A DNA stretch of 64,000 bases from Aquirufa antheringensis. Its GTDB lineage: Bacteria; Bacteroidota; Bacteroidia; Cytophagales; Spirosomataceae. Below, piece by piece: positions 8,701 through 18,322 of this stretch. The notes beneath the pieces are model-generated. The model searched no databases. It was given only the letters and a program-made list of their open reading frames with translations, and had not been told where the DNA came from. The first letter of the stretch is position 1, and each line of letters opens with the position of its first letter. The position numbers and the translations under genes are program-made. Location: the NCBI RefSeq assembly GCF_004307425.1, contig NZ_SEWZ01000003.1, positions 496,001 through 560,000 on the forward strand, in the 5' to 3' direction.

Positions 8701-11700
8701 ATGCCAAAATCATACGTTAAAAAAATCTCCAGTTTATTGATCGCTAACCGCGGTGAGATTGCTATCCGAATCATGCGTGCCGCGTCCGAATTAGGAATTC
8801 GTACCGTTGCCGTTTATACCTTCGAAGATCGCTATTCGTTGCACCGCTATAAAGCCGATGAAGCTTACCAAATCGGGAAAGACGACGAGCCTTTAAAACC
8901 TTACTTGGACATCGAGGGCTTGATTTCTTTGTGTAAATCGAAGAAAATCGACGCTATTCACCCGGGTTATGGTTTCTTATCGGAAAACGTAGTGTTGGCA
9001 ACTCGCTGTAGAGAAGAGGGAATCGTTTTTGTGGGCCCATCTCCAGAAGCGATGAACGCATTGGGAGATAAAGTGGCGGCGAAAGTGGCTGCCCTGAAGG
9101 CCAATGTGCCCATGATCGAGGATTCGAAAGGGGATTTGGCTGATTATTCTTTGGCCCTATCCGAAGCGAAACGTATTCAATTCCCCGTGATGGTGAAAGC
9201 GGCTGCCGGTGGTGGTGGTCGTGGAATGCGCGTAGTGAGAACGGAAGAGGAATTAGAAAAAGCGTATCAGGAGGCAAAAAATGAGGCGAAAAATGCGTTT
9301 GGAGATGACACCTTGTTCATCGAGAAGTTTATCGATGATCCCAAACACATCGAGGTACAATTATTAGGGGATCAGCATGGGAATTTAGTGCATTTGTATG
9401 AACGCGATTGTTCGGTACAAAGACGTTTCCAAAAAGTAGTGGAAATCGCCCCTTCTTTTGGTCTAAAAGAAGAAACTAAACAAAAATTATACGCTTATGC
9501 GCTTTCCATCGGTAAAGCCGTAAATTATTATAACGCTGGAACGGTGGAGTTTTTGGTCGATAAAGACGAAAATATCTATTTTATCGAAGTAAATCCGCGT
9601 ATTCAAGTAGAACATACGATTACGGAAGAGGTGACGGGCATCGATATCGTCCGTACCCAAATTCTAATCGCCCAAAATTACAGATTATCCGATCCCGGTA
9701 TTTTTATTCAAAACCAAGCGGACATCCCGCTAAAGGGTTTCGCGATCCAATGCCGTATCACGACGGAAGATCCAGCGAATGGATTTAAGCCGGATTTTGG
9801 AACAATTATCGCCTATCGAAACGCAGCTGGTTTCGGTATTCGTTTAGACGAAGGATCTTCGTATCCCGGTGTAAAGATTTCCCCGTATTTCGATTCGATG
9901 TTAGTGAAGGTGTCTGCCAAAGGCCGCACGCTTCGCGGTGCGTCCGAACGCTTAAACCGCGCGCTGACCGAATTCAGAATCCGTGGGGTAAAAACGAACA
10001 TCCCATTCTTACGCAATGTAATTACACACCCCGTCTTCCAAGAGGGCCACTGCACGGTGCCATTCATCGCGAACCACCCGGAATTATTCAACTTCAAACC
10101 CACACGTGACCGGTCGACAAAGGCGATTCGCTACCTGGGAGAGGTAATCGTTAACGGAAATCCGGATGTGAAAGTGAAGCCTACGGCTCCTTTCCGCACC
10201 CCGATTATCCCGTATGTGGATCCAATGTCGGAATACCCGAAAGGAAACAAACAATTATTAACGGAAATGGGTCCGGAGAAATTTGCGAAACACATCCGTG
10301 ATGCGAAGCAAATCTATTTTACGGACACGACCTTCCGCGACGGGCACCAATCGCTTTTAGCGACTCGTGTCCGCACCCAAGATATGTTAGCCGTGGCTGA
10401 CGGTTTTGCGAAATCCTTCCCTCAATTGTTCTCGATGGAGGTTTGGGGTGGTGCTACCTTCGACGTGGCGATGCGTTTCTTGCAAGAATCTCCTTGGAAA
10501 CGCCTGCAAGAGTTCCGCGAGGCGATGCCGAATATGCTATTGCAAATGCTTTTCCGCGGTTCTAACGCCGTGGGATATTCGGCTTACCCTGACAATTTGA
10601 TTGAAAAATTCGTGGAGAAATCCTCTGAAGCCGGAGTCGATGTCTTCCGTATTTTCGATTCCTTGAACTGGATCGATGCGATGAAAGTCTCGATCAAAGC
10701 GGTTCGGGAACGCACGCCTGGCATCGCTGAAGCAGCGATTTGCTATACGGGTGACGTCTTTACAAACGAGAAATACAATCTACAATACTACGTAGATATG
10801 GCGCGTCAGCTCGAAGATGCCGGTGCTCACATGTTAGCGATTAAGGATATGGCCGGTCTTTTGCGTCCATTCCAAGCAGAAAAATTAGTCACCGAATTGA
10901 AGAAAGCGGTCGACTTACCCATTCACTTGCATACGCACGACACGGCCTCCGTTCAATCAGCGACCTATTTAAAGGCCATTGAAGCCGGTGTGGATATCGT
11001 AGATGGGGCTTTAGGAGCGATGTCCGGTTTGACGTCACAGCCTAATTTGAACTCGTTAGTTGCGATGATGCAAGGTCACGCGAAAGCATCTGACCTGGAT
11101 TTAGACCTGTTAAACGAATATTCGAATTATTGGGAAGCAGTGCGTACGATGTATACGCCGTTCGAATCAGAACTGAAAGCGGGAACCGCTGAGGTATACA
11201 ATAATGAGATTCCGGGCGGTCAATATACGAACTTACGTGGCCAAGCGATTGCGCTAGGTGTGGGCGACAAGTTTGAACAATTGAAACGTAATTACACAGA
11301 GGCGAATACGCTTTTCGGCGATATCGTTAAGGTAACTCCATCCTCGAAAGTAGTGGGGGATATGGCGATTTTTATGACCGCGAATTCGTTAACGGCGGAG
11401 GATGTATATGCCAAAGGAGCTACTTTATCCTTCCCTGAATCCGTCAAAGACTTCTTCAAAGGCGGCTTAGGTCAACCCTACCAAGGATTCCCTAAACAAC
11501 TGCAGGAGATCATTCTAAAAGGCGAGCACGCGATCGAAGGTCGTCCAAATGACCATTTGGCACCCATCGACTTCGACGCAGATTTCAAGACCTTTACGAA
11601 GAAATTTCCAGAGGCAGAAGATGGATTCTTCGATTACTTATCCTACAAAATGTACCCGAAAGTCTACGAAGACTATTACAAGAATTCAGCTTTATTCGGA

Positions 11701-12561
11701 GAATTGTCAGCCCTTCCTACGCCAGCCTTTTTCTATGGCTTGAAGCAGGATGAGGAGATTATGATCACGATTGAGCCAGGCAAGACGATTATCGTGAAGT
11801 TCTTGTACATGTCTGAACCTGACGAATCAGGTCTGCGCAATGTAACATTTGAATTGAATGGCCAGGCACGCCGCATTAAGATTTTGGACAAAAACGTCAA
11901 AGTCGAACGCGCGCAACACGCAAAAGCGAAAGTAAAAGGCGACATCGGTGCTCCATTGCAGGGTCGTTTATCCCGTATCTTGGTAAAGCCAGGCGACGAA
12001 GTGAAATTAAATGCTCCACTGTACGTGATCGAGGCGATGAAGATGGAATCAATTGTTTCGGCACCATTTGAAGGAATTATCGGTAATGTGTTATTGACTG
12101 AAGGAACGGTGGTAGAGCAAGAGGACTTAGTATTGACTTTGGAAGAAGCGAAACTACCAGAACCAGACGTAGAAGAATATTTATTCGTCTATGGAACTTT
12201 GCGCCGCGACTGTGGAAACGATTTACACCGCTTGATCGCACGAAATTCGGATTACATCGGCATGGCGACCTACCAAGGTCAGATGTACCAAGTGGCTGAT
12301 TATCCGGGTATTATCCCATCGGGTGACGCGAAAGACCAGGTAGTAGGCGAATTGTATTTATTGTCCAATACGATCAAATTATTGAACGTTTTAGATGAAT
12401 ACGAAGAATTCAATACAGACAAACCAGCCGAAAGTCTATTCGTTCGCGAGCAGGTGAAAGTAAATTTGAAAGGCAAGGAAATCGAAACCTACGCGTATTT
12501 ATACAACAAGAAAATCGACCCGAAAACGCGCATTGCGTCCGGGGATTATGTGAAAGGCTAA
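8701..12561 (+). CDS. pyc: Pyruvate carboxylase fused to a C-terminal gamma-glutamylcyclotransferase-like domain
   Basis: 1286 residues from the ATG at 8701 (MPKSYVKKISSLLIANRGE). Domains in order: biotin carboxylase with ATP-grasp motif KAAAGGGGRGMRVV (about 160-175); carboxyltransferase beginning FTDTTFRDGHQSL (about 540), with the carboxylated-lysine region AIKDMAG; and a biotin carrier domain with EAMKMES, biotinyl-lysine 1114. The enzyme makes oxaloacetate from pyruvate, CO2 and ATP. Ordinary members stop near 1150. Here the frame continues without interruption from V1157 into a 130-residue domain with FVYGTLRRD and VLDEYEEF, matching the GGCT/AIG2-like fold (YGTL loop plus a candidate catalytic Glu). 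A start at 8674 is possible but adds nine non-conserved residues. Confidence 0.95.
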   Translation: MPKSYVKKISSLLIANRGEIAIRIMRAASELGIRTVAVYTFEDRYSLHRYKADEAYQIGKDDEPLKPYLDIEGLISLCKSKKIDAIHPGYGFLSENVVLATRCREEGIVFVGPSPEAMNALGDKVAAKVAALKANVPMIEDSKGDLADYSLALSEAKRIQFPVMVKAAAGGGGRGMRVVRTEEELEKAYQEAKNEAKNAFGDDTLFIEKFIDDPKHIEVQLLGDQHGNLVHLYERDCSVQRRFQKVVEIAPSFGLKEETKQKLYAYALSIGKAVNYYNAGTVEFLVDKDENIYFIEVNPRIQVEHTITEEVTGIDIVRTQILIAQNYRLSDPGIFIQNQADIPLKGFAIQCRITTEDPANGFKPDFGTIIAYRNAAGFGIRLDEGSSYPGVKISPYFDSMLVKVSAKGRTLRGASERLNRALTEFRIRGVKTNIPFLRNVITHPVFQEGHCTVPFIANHPELFNFKPTRDRSTKAIRYLGEVIVNGNPDVKVKPTAPFRTPIIPYVDPMSEYPKGNKQLLTEMGPEKFAKHIRDAKQIYFTDTTFRDGHQSLLATRVRTQDMLAVADGFAKSFPQLFSMEVWGGATFDVAMRFLQESPWKRLQEFREAMPNMLLQMLFRGSNAVGYSAYPDNLIEKFVEKSSEAGVDVFRIFDSLNWIDAMKVSIKAVRERTPGIAEAAICYTGDVFTNEKYNLQYYVDMARQLEDAGAHMLAIKDMAGLLRPFQAEKLVTELKKAVDLPIHLHTHDTASVQSATYLKAIEAGVDIVDGALGAMSGLTSQPNLNSLVAMMQGHAKASDLDLDLLNEYSNYWEAVRTMYTPFESELKAGTAEVYNNEIPGGQYTNLRGQAIALGVGDKFEQLKRNYTEANTLFGDIVKVTPSSKVVGDMAIFMTANSLTAEDVYAKGATLSFPESVKDFFKGGLGQPYQGFPKQLQEIILKGEHAIEGRPNDHLAPIDFDADFKTFTKKFPEAEDGFFDYLSYKMYPKVYEDYYKNSALFGELSALPTPAFFYGLKQDEEIMITIEPGKTIIVKFLYMSEPDESGLRNVTFELNGQARRIKILDKNVKVERAQHAKAKVKGDIGAPLQGRLSRILVKPGDEVKLNAPLYVIEAMKMESIVSAPFEGIIGNVLLTEGTVVEQEDLVLTLEEAKLPEPDVEEYLFVYGTLRRDCGNDLHRLIARNSDYIGMATYQGQMYQVADYPGIIPSGDAKDQVVGELYLLSNTIKLLNVLDEYEEFNTDKPAESLFVREQVKVNLKGKEIETYAYLYNKKIDPKTRIASGDYVKG

Positions 12562-13295
12562 TGAAAAAAATCGCCCTTTTTTGTCTGTTGTCATTCGCTT
12601 TACAAGCTCAGAGTCCTTTGTCAAAAGCGCACGCTCACAATGATTACGAACACGAAAGACCATTTTTTGAGGCATTTCAATTAGGTTTTGGTTCCATTGA
12701 GGCGGATGTATATGCCGTGAATGGACAATTATTGGTGGGTCACGAACGGAATCAACTGAGTCTGAATCGCAATTTGAAGGATCTGTATATTGACCCCATT
12801 ATCCGCGTCCTAAAAGCCAATAAAGAGGGGGATTTTCATCAATTATTGATTGATTCGAAGACCTCATCGGATTCCACCTTGCCGCTGATTATTGCTGCTT
12901 TGAAGCCTCATGCAGAACTTATTCAACAAAAAGGATTCCGAATAGTGATTTCCGGTAACCGCCCAAAACCCTCCCAATACATTGAATCCCCAGCTTGGAT
13001 CACCTTTGATGGTCGTTCGAATGAGCGTTTTCCCACTTCTAAAGTGTTGTTAGAGAGTGAATCGATGTTGAAGTTTGGCTTTTGGGCTGGACAAGGACCT
13101 ATACCAGCAGCCTTGAAAGAAAAACTCAAAAACTACGTGGATCAAGTCCATGCAAACGGCCGAAAAGTACGTCTTTGGGCTACCCCAGATTCCCTTTTAG
13201 GGTATCAAGCACTGTTAGATATCGGTGTGGATTACATCGGTACGGATATGCTGAGTCTATTAGCGGATTATTTGAAATTCAGCGAGAGTAAATAA
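12561..13295 (+). CDS. Exported PI-PLC/glycerophosphodiesterase-like protein (AIM6-like)
   Basis: 244 residues with a cleavable signal peptide (MKKIALFCLLSFALQAQ). The mature protein begins KAHAHNDYEHERPFFEAF and continues with SIEADVYAVNGQLLVGHE. The His, Glu-x-Asp and second His pattern is that of the PI-PLC/GDPD TIM-barrel superfamily. Later strands are LLIDSKT, ITFDGRSNE, VRLWATPD and GVDYIGTDM. It probably cleaves a phosphodiester in the periplasm or outer leaflet; the substrate is unknown. Its ATG overlaps the stop of the pyruvate carboxylase fusion (TAATG at 12559), which suggests translational coupling although no metabolic link is obvious. Confidence 0.8.
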   Translation: MKKIALFCLLSFALQAQSPLSKAHAHNDYEHERPFFEAFQLGFGSIEADVYAVNGQLLVGHERNQLSLNRNLKDLYIDPIIRVLKANKEGDFHQLLIDSKTSSDSTLPLIIAALKPHAELIQQKGFRIVISGNRPKPSQYIESPAWITFDGRSNERFPTSKVLLESESMLKFGFWAGQGPIPAALKEKLKNYVDQVHANGRKVRLWATPDSLLGYQALLDIGVDYIGTDMLSLLADYLKFSESK

Positions 13296-13331
13296 GCTTT
13301 GGGAGAGGCTTTTATAATAAAACCTTCTCCT

Positions 13332-14210
13332 ATGACAACTAGACGCGAATTTTTGGCCATTACCTTGGCTACAACACTTCCAGTTTCTTCTCTTTATGCT
13401 GCGAAAAAATCCTATTCTTTGGGTTATTCTGCCATCACTTGGAATGGGCAAGATGAGCAGGCGATTCAAGAAATTTCAGCCCTAGGTTTCAAGGGAATAC
13501 AGTTACGCGCGAATTCATTTGCAAAATACAAGGATAATCCTGCCGCTTTAAAAGCCTTATTAGATTCATCAGGCTTGCAATTATGTATGTTTTCGAGCGG
13601 CAATGTGGAGATTGATCCAGCCAAAGTAGAGGCATCCATCGCTCAGCACGTCAAGCACGCTACTTTCGTAAAAGCTTTAGGAGGAACATCGATTCAATTA
13701 ACGAATTCCTTACGTAAGAAAGGGGTGAAGCCGGAAGAGAAAGACCTTATTCGTTTAGCAGAAGTCATGAACGAAATCGGTGCCAAAACGAAAGAATTAG
13801 GCATTCAAGCTACCTACCACAACCACATGGACCAGTTTGGAGAAACACCTGAGGAGGTTGATTTGCTCGTAAACCACATGGATCCGGCTAAAATCAAATT
13901 GCTATTAGACGTAGCTCATTATTTCCAAGGCGGCGGTAATCCGGCAGATGCGGTGTTGAAATACCGTAAAGTTTTACATGCATTACACGTAAAAGATGTG
14001 CGCCAAACCGAGCCTCGCTACCGTTTCGTCGAATTAGGGCAAGGTAAAGTGAACCTAGAGGAGGTATTCGCTAACTTGGACAAAATCAAGTTCAAAGGCT
14101 TCGCCATTGTTGAATTAGATGCCGTTCCAGACGCGGGTAAAACACCCTTATCTTGTGCAGAAACGAGTAAGGAATTTTTAAAAACGAATATTCAGTATCC
14201 TTTTTCTTAA
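13332..14210 (+). CDS. Tat-exported sugar phosphate isomerase/epimerase-type TIM barrel protein
   Basis: 292 residues from the ATG at 13332. The N-terminus MTTRREFLAITLATTLPVSS has a twin-arginine motif (TRREFL) and a hydrophobic stretch, so Tat export is likely. The frame is open upstream to 13299, but that would bury the Tat motif. The body matches the xylose-isomerase-like AP-endonuclease 2 fold. Candidate metal ligands are the His of TYHNHMDQFG, the Asp and His of LLLDVAHYFQGG, the His of HALHVKDV and the Glu of FAIVELDA. The substrate is unknown; such proteins often act on sugars or inositols. It follows the phosphodiesterase-like gene by 36 bp. Confidence 0.85.
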   Translation: MTTRREFLAITLATTLPVSSLYAAKKSYSLGYSAITWNGQDEQAIQEISALGFKGIQLRANSFAKYKDNPAALKALLDSSGLQLCMFSSGNVEIDPAKVEASIAQHVKHATFVKALGGTSIQLTNSLRKKGVKPEEKDLIRLAEVMNEIGAKTKELGIQATYHNHMDQFGETPEEVDLLVNHMDPAKIKLLLDVAHYFQGGGNPADAVLKYRKVLHALHVKDVRQTEPRYRFVELGQGKVNLEEVFANLDKIKFKGFAIVELDAVPDAGKTPLSCAETSKEFLKTNIQYPFS

Positions 14211-14233
14211 ATTGCAGCCTAATCTAGAATCAA

Positions 14234-15448
14234 ATGGCGAGCAAAAAGGATCCTGCAATTGGATTTATCTTTATCACTTTATTAATTGACGTTCTCGGAA
14301 TCGGCCTAATTATCCCCGTTTTACCTAACCTTATCAAAGGTTTTGTGGGTGGAGATATTTCCGTTGCCTCTCAATATGCAGGCTGGTTAATGGCGTCCTA
14401 TGCCATTATGCAGTTCTTGTTTTCTCCTGTTTTAGGTGGATTATCGGATCAGGTGGGTCGCCGTCCGGTGATTTTGGCCTCTTTATTCGGCTTCACGATT
14501 GATTACCTTGTTTTAGCCTTCGCGCCCAATATTCTTTGGTTATTCATCGGTCGCATCATGTCAGGAATCACTGGTGCCAGTTTTACGACGGCTCAAGCCT
14601 ACATTGCGGATGTGTCAAAGCCGGAAGATCGGGCAAAGAATTTTGGTGTCGTAGGAGCCGCTTTTGGTGTAGGATTTATTATTGGACCTGCGATAGGTGG
14701 GATGCTAGCGTCTTATGGTGATCGAATTCCCTTCTTTGCCGCGGCGGGTTTAACTTTAATTAATGGGATTTACGGCTATTTTGTCTTACCAGAATCCTTA
14801 GCAAAATCGAACCGCCGTCCCTTTGACATCACGCGTGCGAATCCCTTAGGATCTTTAAAGAATTTGACAAAATATCCAGTGATCGCGGGTTTGGTAGGAG
14901 GTTTCTTCTGCCTGCAATTAGCCGGTCAGGTGCACCCTAGTACGTGGTCCTATTTTACGATGAAGGTTTTTGGCTGGACACCGGATCAAGTAGGCTATTC
15001 TTTAGCCTTTGTCGGTTTAATTGTAGCCATTGTGCAAGGAGGTTTGGCCCGTATTATTATGCCCAAACTAGGTGAAATACGTGCGATCTCTTACGGTTTA
15101 CTCCTGTATGGCATCGGATTTTTTATGTTCGCCTATGCGACTAAATCTTGGATGATGTATGCCTTTATGATTCCTTTTGGGTTGGGGGGAATTGCAGGAC
15201 CAGCTCTCCAAAGCCTGATCACTCAACAAGTAGGTCCGAATGAACAAGGTGAATTACAGGGAGGGTTGACTAGTTTACAATCTATTACGACTATTTTTGG
15301 CCCTCTTTTGGCCTCCAATTTATTCGCCTATTTCGCCTCTGAACAAGCGCCCATTTTATTCCCAGGCGCAGCCTTCTTTATGGCCGCCATTTTAGTATTG
15401 ATTGGCTGGTTTATCGTGATGCGTTCCATTCCGAAAAAAGCTCAATAA
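14234..15448 (+). CDS. MFS transporter, TetA-like multidrug exporter type
   Basis: 404 residues with about 12 hydrophobic segments. The loop between helices 2 and 3 has the MFS motif [17 protein letters not shown]. Motif C-like [15 protein letters not shown] lies in helix 5. The first helix, [19 protein letters not shown], is characteristic of TetA/TCR-type drug-proton antiporters. It therefore likely exports a small hydrophobic compound across the inner membrane; the actual substrate, including whether it is tetracycline, cannot be assigned. It follows the epimerase gene by 23 bp on the same strand. Confidence 0.9.
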   Translation: MASKKDPAIGFIFITLLIDVLGIGLIIPVLPNLIKGFVGGDISVASQYAGWLMASYAIMQFLFSPVLGGLSDQVGRRPVILASLFGFTIDYLVLAFAPNILWLFIGRIMSGITGASFTTAQAYIADVSKPEDRAKNFGVVGAAFGVGFIIGPAIGGMLASYGDRIPFFAAAGLTLINGIYGYFVLPESLAKSNRRPFDITRANPLGSLKNLTKYPVIAGLVGGFFCLQLAGQVHPSTWSYFTMKVFGWTPDQVGYSLAFVGLIVAIVQGGLARIIMPKLGEIRAISYGLLLYGIGFFMFAYATKSWMMYAFMIPFGLGGIAGPALQSLITQQVGPNEQGELQGGLTSLQSITTIFGPLLASNLFAYFASEQAPILFPGAAFFMAAILVLIGWFIVMRSIPKKAQ

Positions 15449-15482
15449 TTTTACTATCTTTCGAAAAATAAACCCCTATATC

Positions 15483-16214
15483 ATGAAAACAATGATCAAA
15501 TCAATCTGCCTTGTAGCAGGAATGTTAGTCGCTTCAGTGGCGTCTGCTCAATCGACTGAGGAAATTTTAGCTAAGCACGAAGCTGCCATGGGTGGCGCTG
15601 ATAAATGGGCTGCCGTGAAAACAGCCGTTGTAAAAAATAAATTCTCTGTTCAGGGAATGGATATTGAAAGTAATACGTCTTTAGTGATCGGAAAATCTTT
15701 TCGGACAGAAGTAGCTGTCATGGGAAATAAAATCATTACGGTCATTGATGGAAATAAAGGTTGGATGAATCGTCCTGCCATGATGGGCGGAACGGGTGAG
15801 CCAGAAGATATGCCGGCTGATCAAGTTAAAATGGCAGGTTCTCAATTGATGTTGGGTTCTATTTTGACGAACGCAAAGAAGGACGGATATAAGATTGATT
15901 TAGTCTCTAAAGAGAAATTGGATGGAGCTGATGTATATCTATTGACAGTAACTAAACCATCAGGTGATGACAGCAAGGTCTATGTTTCCACAGCTACTAA
16001 TTTTGTGGTAAAAACTCTAACGAAAGTACAAGCGAATGGTCAAGAAATAGATTCAGAAGTTAGCTTTTCAAACTATAAAATGGTGAACGGTTTAGCATTT
16101 CCTTATACTGTTGAAACAGCTAATCCAATGGGTGGGATGATGACAGTAGAAACGGTATCGGTGGAAATTAATCCAACAATCGATGCGGCTATCTTCGCAA
16201 AACCTAGTAAATAA
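15483..16214 (+). CDS. LolA-like outer-membrane lipoprotein-sorting family protein
   Basis: 243 residues with a signal peptide (cleavage expected after SVASAQ). The mature protein begins STEEILAKHEAAMGGADKW, a pattern common to Bacteroidota proteins resembling the LolA/LolB fold. It is rich in beta strands (KTAVVKNKF, SNTSLVIGKSF, GADVYLLTVTKP, VSFSNYKMVNGLAFPY) and notably methionine-rich around residues 98-120 and 216-222. A periplasmic lipid- or lipoprotein-binding role fits the fold but is inference. TATCTTTC at 15458-15465, one mismatch from the Bacteroidota -7 box, lies 18 bp before the start. A strong terminator follows. Confidence 0.7.
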   Translation: MKTMIKSICLVAGMLVASVASAQSTEEILAKHEAAMGGADKWAAVKTAVVKNKFSVQGMDIESNTSLVIGKSFRTEVAVMGNKIITVIDGNKGWMNRPAMMGGTGEPEDMPADQVKMAGSQLMLGSILTNAKKDGYKIDLVSKEKLDGADVYLLTVTKPSGDDSKVYVSTATNFVVKTLTKVQANGQEIDSEVSFSNYKMVNGLAFPYTVETANPMGGMMTVETVSVEINPTIDAAIFAKPSK

Positions 16215-16235
16215 TTGAGCGATTTTCGCTGCATT

Positions 16236-16270
16236 AAAAAAGGGCTTCATATCTGAAGCCCTTTTTTTTA
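16236..16270. terminator. Bidirectional intrinsic terminator between convergent genes
   Basis: GGGCTTCA (16242-16249) and TGAAGCCC (16254-16261) form a perfect 8-bp stem with a 4-nt loop. It is flanked by A6 on the left and T8 on the right, so it works in both directions. It overlaps the stop codon of the leftward epimerase gene. Confidence 0.9.
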
Positions 16271-17188
16271 GGGTAAAAATTGTTGGATGTGATTCCTCGC
16301 ACTTCGAATCGCTTTGTCGATATCCTCTTCTGAGCCTTCATAGGCCTTATCTTCTACTTCAATCACGATTGGACCTCGGTACCGTACGTCGTTTAATGCA
16401 GAAATGAACTTCCCCCACTGTATATCGCCAAGTCCTGGAATTTTAGGGGAATGGTATTCTAATGGATTCGCTAAAATCCCTACGCGATTCAATTTTTCAG
16501 GATATACTTTAACATCCTTTAAATGTACGTGGTGAATCCGTTCGGCATAGTGATAGATAGGGTAGGTATAATCCATCATCTGAAAGACCATATGAGATGG
16601 ATCATAATTCAGGCCAAAATTCGCCGACGGAATGATCGTAAATAATTCATCCCAAATCTTGGGCGTCGTCATCAAATTCTTTCCTCCGGGCCATTCATCA
16701 TCGCTAAAGAACATGGGACAGTTTTCAATGCCTATTTTAATCTGTAGCGTGTCTGCTAACGCAATAATTTCCGGCCAAACCTCCGAAAACCGACCGATAT
16801 TATAAGCCACATTCTTCGTATAATCACGGCCTACAAAGGTATTCACACGCGAAATGCCTAAAACGGCAGCTGCTTTAATGATTTTCTGGATGTGCTCTCG
16901 GTAAAAAGCAGCTTGCGTTTCATCCGGATCCAATGGATTCGGGTAATAACCTAAAGCGGATATTTTGACCGGATGTAGATCTAATTTCGCCTTCAAGGCT
17001 ACAAGATCCTCTGTGGATAGTTGGTCTACTGAAATATGCGAAACCCCCGCATACCTGCGCGCATCCGAAGAGGAAGAGGGCCAACACATGACCTCTACAC
17101 AGGCGAAATGTTGCTGTTGCGCATAATCTAAAACCTCAAAAAGACTTTTGTGAGGGAGAATGGCAGAGACAAAACCAAGATCTAACAT
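16268..17188 (-). CDS. Cytoplasmic sugar phosphate isomerase/epimerase (TIM barrel)
   Basis: 306 residues with no signal peptide. The order of motifs fits the xylose-isomerase-like/AP-endonuclease 2 superfamily: MLDLGFVSAILP, ACVEVMCWP, ISALGYYPNPLD, IGIENCPMF (Glu ligand), NYDPSHMVFQMMD (Asp and His ligands), HHVHLKDVKVYPE and a terminal PIVIEVEDKAYEGS. Members of this subgroup isomerise or epimerise sugars or cyclitols using a divalent metal; the substrate is not known. Downstream of it is the bidirectional terminator. It is the last gene of a tight leftward trio with the TMEM220-like and TPR lipoprotein genes, with 1-bp gaps. Confidence 0.88.
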   Translation of the reverse strand: MLDLGFVSAILPHKSLFEVLDYAQQQHFACVEVMCWPSSSSDARRYAGVSHISVDQLSTEDLVALKAKLDLHPVKISALGYYPNPLDPDETQAAFYREHIQKIIKAAAVLGISRVNTFVGRDYTKNVAYNIGRFSEVWPEIIALADTLQIKIGIENCPMFFSDDEWPGGKNLMTTPKIWDELFTIIPSANFGLNYDPSHMVFQMMDYTYPIYHYAERIHHVHLKDVKVYPEKLNRVGILANPLEYHSPKIPGLGDIQWGKFISALNDVRYRGPIVIEVEDKAYEGSEEDIDKAIRSARNHIQQFLP

Positions 17189-17189
17189 C

Positions 17190-17546
17190 TTATTTCTTTT
17201 TTTCTAAAACGTAAAACAAAGCAAACGATCCGGATGCAATCCAAAGACCCACCGCTTCTCGTGCTAACTCTTGGTTATGTGTCTTCATGCTCAAGCCATC
17301 TGTTAAGAATCCTTCCCAAGCCGTCATTTCAACCCATAATTGCAATCCTGCGAATACAGAGAGAAAAAATAAGACGATCAAAAGCTCTGGATTCGTTTTG
17401 CCACGCATCGCCTGCAAAGCGGTATAAACAGCTGTAGCATAAACGGGTACCCACAAAATAGGGTCCGGGTCATTCAACTGCCAGTACGTAAACATTAAAA
17501 AGACGAGGCCGAAAATACCTCCCAAGATGAATTGTACGTTTCTCAT
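17190..17546 (-). CDS. TMEM220-family membrane protein
   Basis: 118 residues with about four hydrophobic segments (near 6-20, 28-45, 57-72 and 98-112). The motif YWQLNDPDPILWVPVYA near the N-terminus is the hallmark of the transmembrane protein 220 family, found in many Bacteroidota and in animals. The function is unknown. The gene is separated from both neighbours by 1 bp, which points to co-transcription with the TPR lipoprotein and the epimerase. Confidence 0.8.
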   Translation of the reverse strand: MRNVQFILGGIFGLVFLMFTYWQLNDPDPILWVPVYATAVYTALQAMRGKTNPELLIVLFFLSVFAGLQLWVEMTAWEGFLTDGLSMKTHNQELAREAVGLWIASGSFALFYVLEKKK

Positions 17547-17547
17547 A

Positions 17548-18249
17548 TTAATTACATAGGTTTTTTACGGCTTCAGCCGCACCTGGATAATTCAATTTTT
17601 GCGCTTGTTGAAAGGCAAGGCATGCTTTGTCGTTTTGTTTCGATTTGATATAGCTTAGGCCTAGTGCGTAATAAGCTTTGCCAAAATTCGGATTAATCTC
17701 AGCGGCCTTCGCAAAATCAGCTACAGCTCCGGCGTAATCCTCTTCTTGAAAAAGGATGTTTCCGCGGTTGTAAAAGGCATTAATATCTTTTGGCGCCAGT
17801 TTAATGGCCTGTGTAAAATCAAATTTAGCTTTTGCTGGTTGTGCAAGGGCCGCTTGAATAATCCCTCTTTGGAGATATCCTGCGCTTGAATCCGGCTGCG
17901 AAGCGATGGCTTTATCCGTAGGCGCTAGGGCTTTATCCCAAACCCCTTGTTCCATCAAAACCGCACCTAAATTCAATTGAGCGGTATAGAGGGAAGGTTT
18001 TAAATCGATCGCCTTTCGGTAAGCGGCTTCTGCCTCTGGGTAATTTTTTTCTTGAAATAGAATGACCCCTTGAAGGTTATATGCTTCCGCCAAACCGGGA
18101 TTTTTCTCAATCGCTTTCTGCAGTGCTTCTTTCGCAGAAACCGTTTCCCCTTTCTGTAAACGTGCTTTCGCCTCGTCTAACCAAGCCTCACCCGAAGTAG
18201 AACAAGCCCAAGCAACACTAAGGCTAACCAATAGAATCCATTTTTTCAT
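17548..18249 (-). CDS. TPR-repeat lipoprotein
   Basis: 233 residues. The N-terminus MKKWILLVSLSVAWACSTSGE has a hydrophobic leader and a cysteine at 16 that fits a lipobox (VAWAC). Five to six TPR units follow (for example EAYNLQGVILFQEKNYPEAEAAY, split over residues 55-80, and AFYNRGNILFQEEDYAGA near 160). It is probably anchored in the envelope as a scaffold. It heads the leftward trio ending with the epimerase. The region upstream also carries the divergent SRP RNA gene. Confidence 0.83.
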   Translation of the reverse strand: MKKWILLVSLSVAWACSTSGEAWLDEAKARLQKGETVSAKEALQKAIEKNPGLAEAYNLQGVILFQEKNYPEAEAAYRKAIDLKPSLYTAQLNLGAVLMEQGVWDKALAPTDKAIASQPDSSAGYLQRGIIQAALAQPAKAKFDFTQAIKLAPKDINAFYNRGNILFQEEDYAGAVADFAKAAEINPNFGKAYYALGLSYIKSKQNDKACLAFQQAQKLNYPGAAEAVKNLCN

Positions 18250-18290
18250 ATTTTAAAGTTAAGGGGCTAATCCAAAAAAACGATATTTAT

Positions 18291-18321
18291 TTTGAAAAAA
18301 GCTGCTTTTTTGTCATCTTTG
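18291..18321 (+). promoter_or_regulatory. Bacteroidota-type promoter of the SRP RNA gene
   Basis: TTTG at 18291-18294 is followed after 19 nt by CATCTTTG at 18314-18321, one mismatch from the TAnnTTTG -7 consensus. The expected start is a few bases downstream, right at the 5' arm of the SRP RNA helix. Confidence 0.65.
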
Positions 18322-18322
18322 T

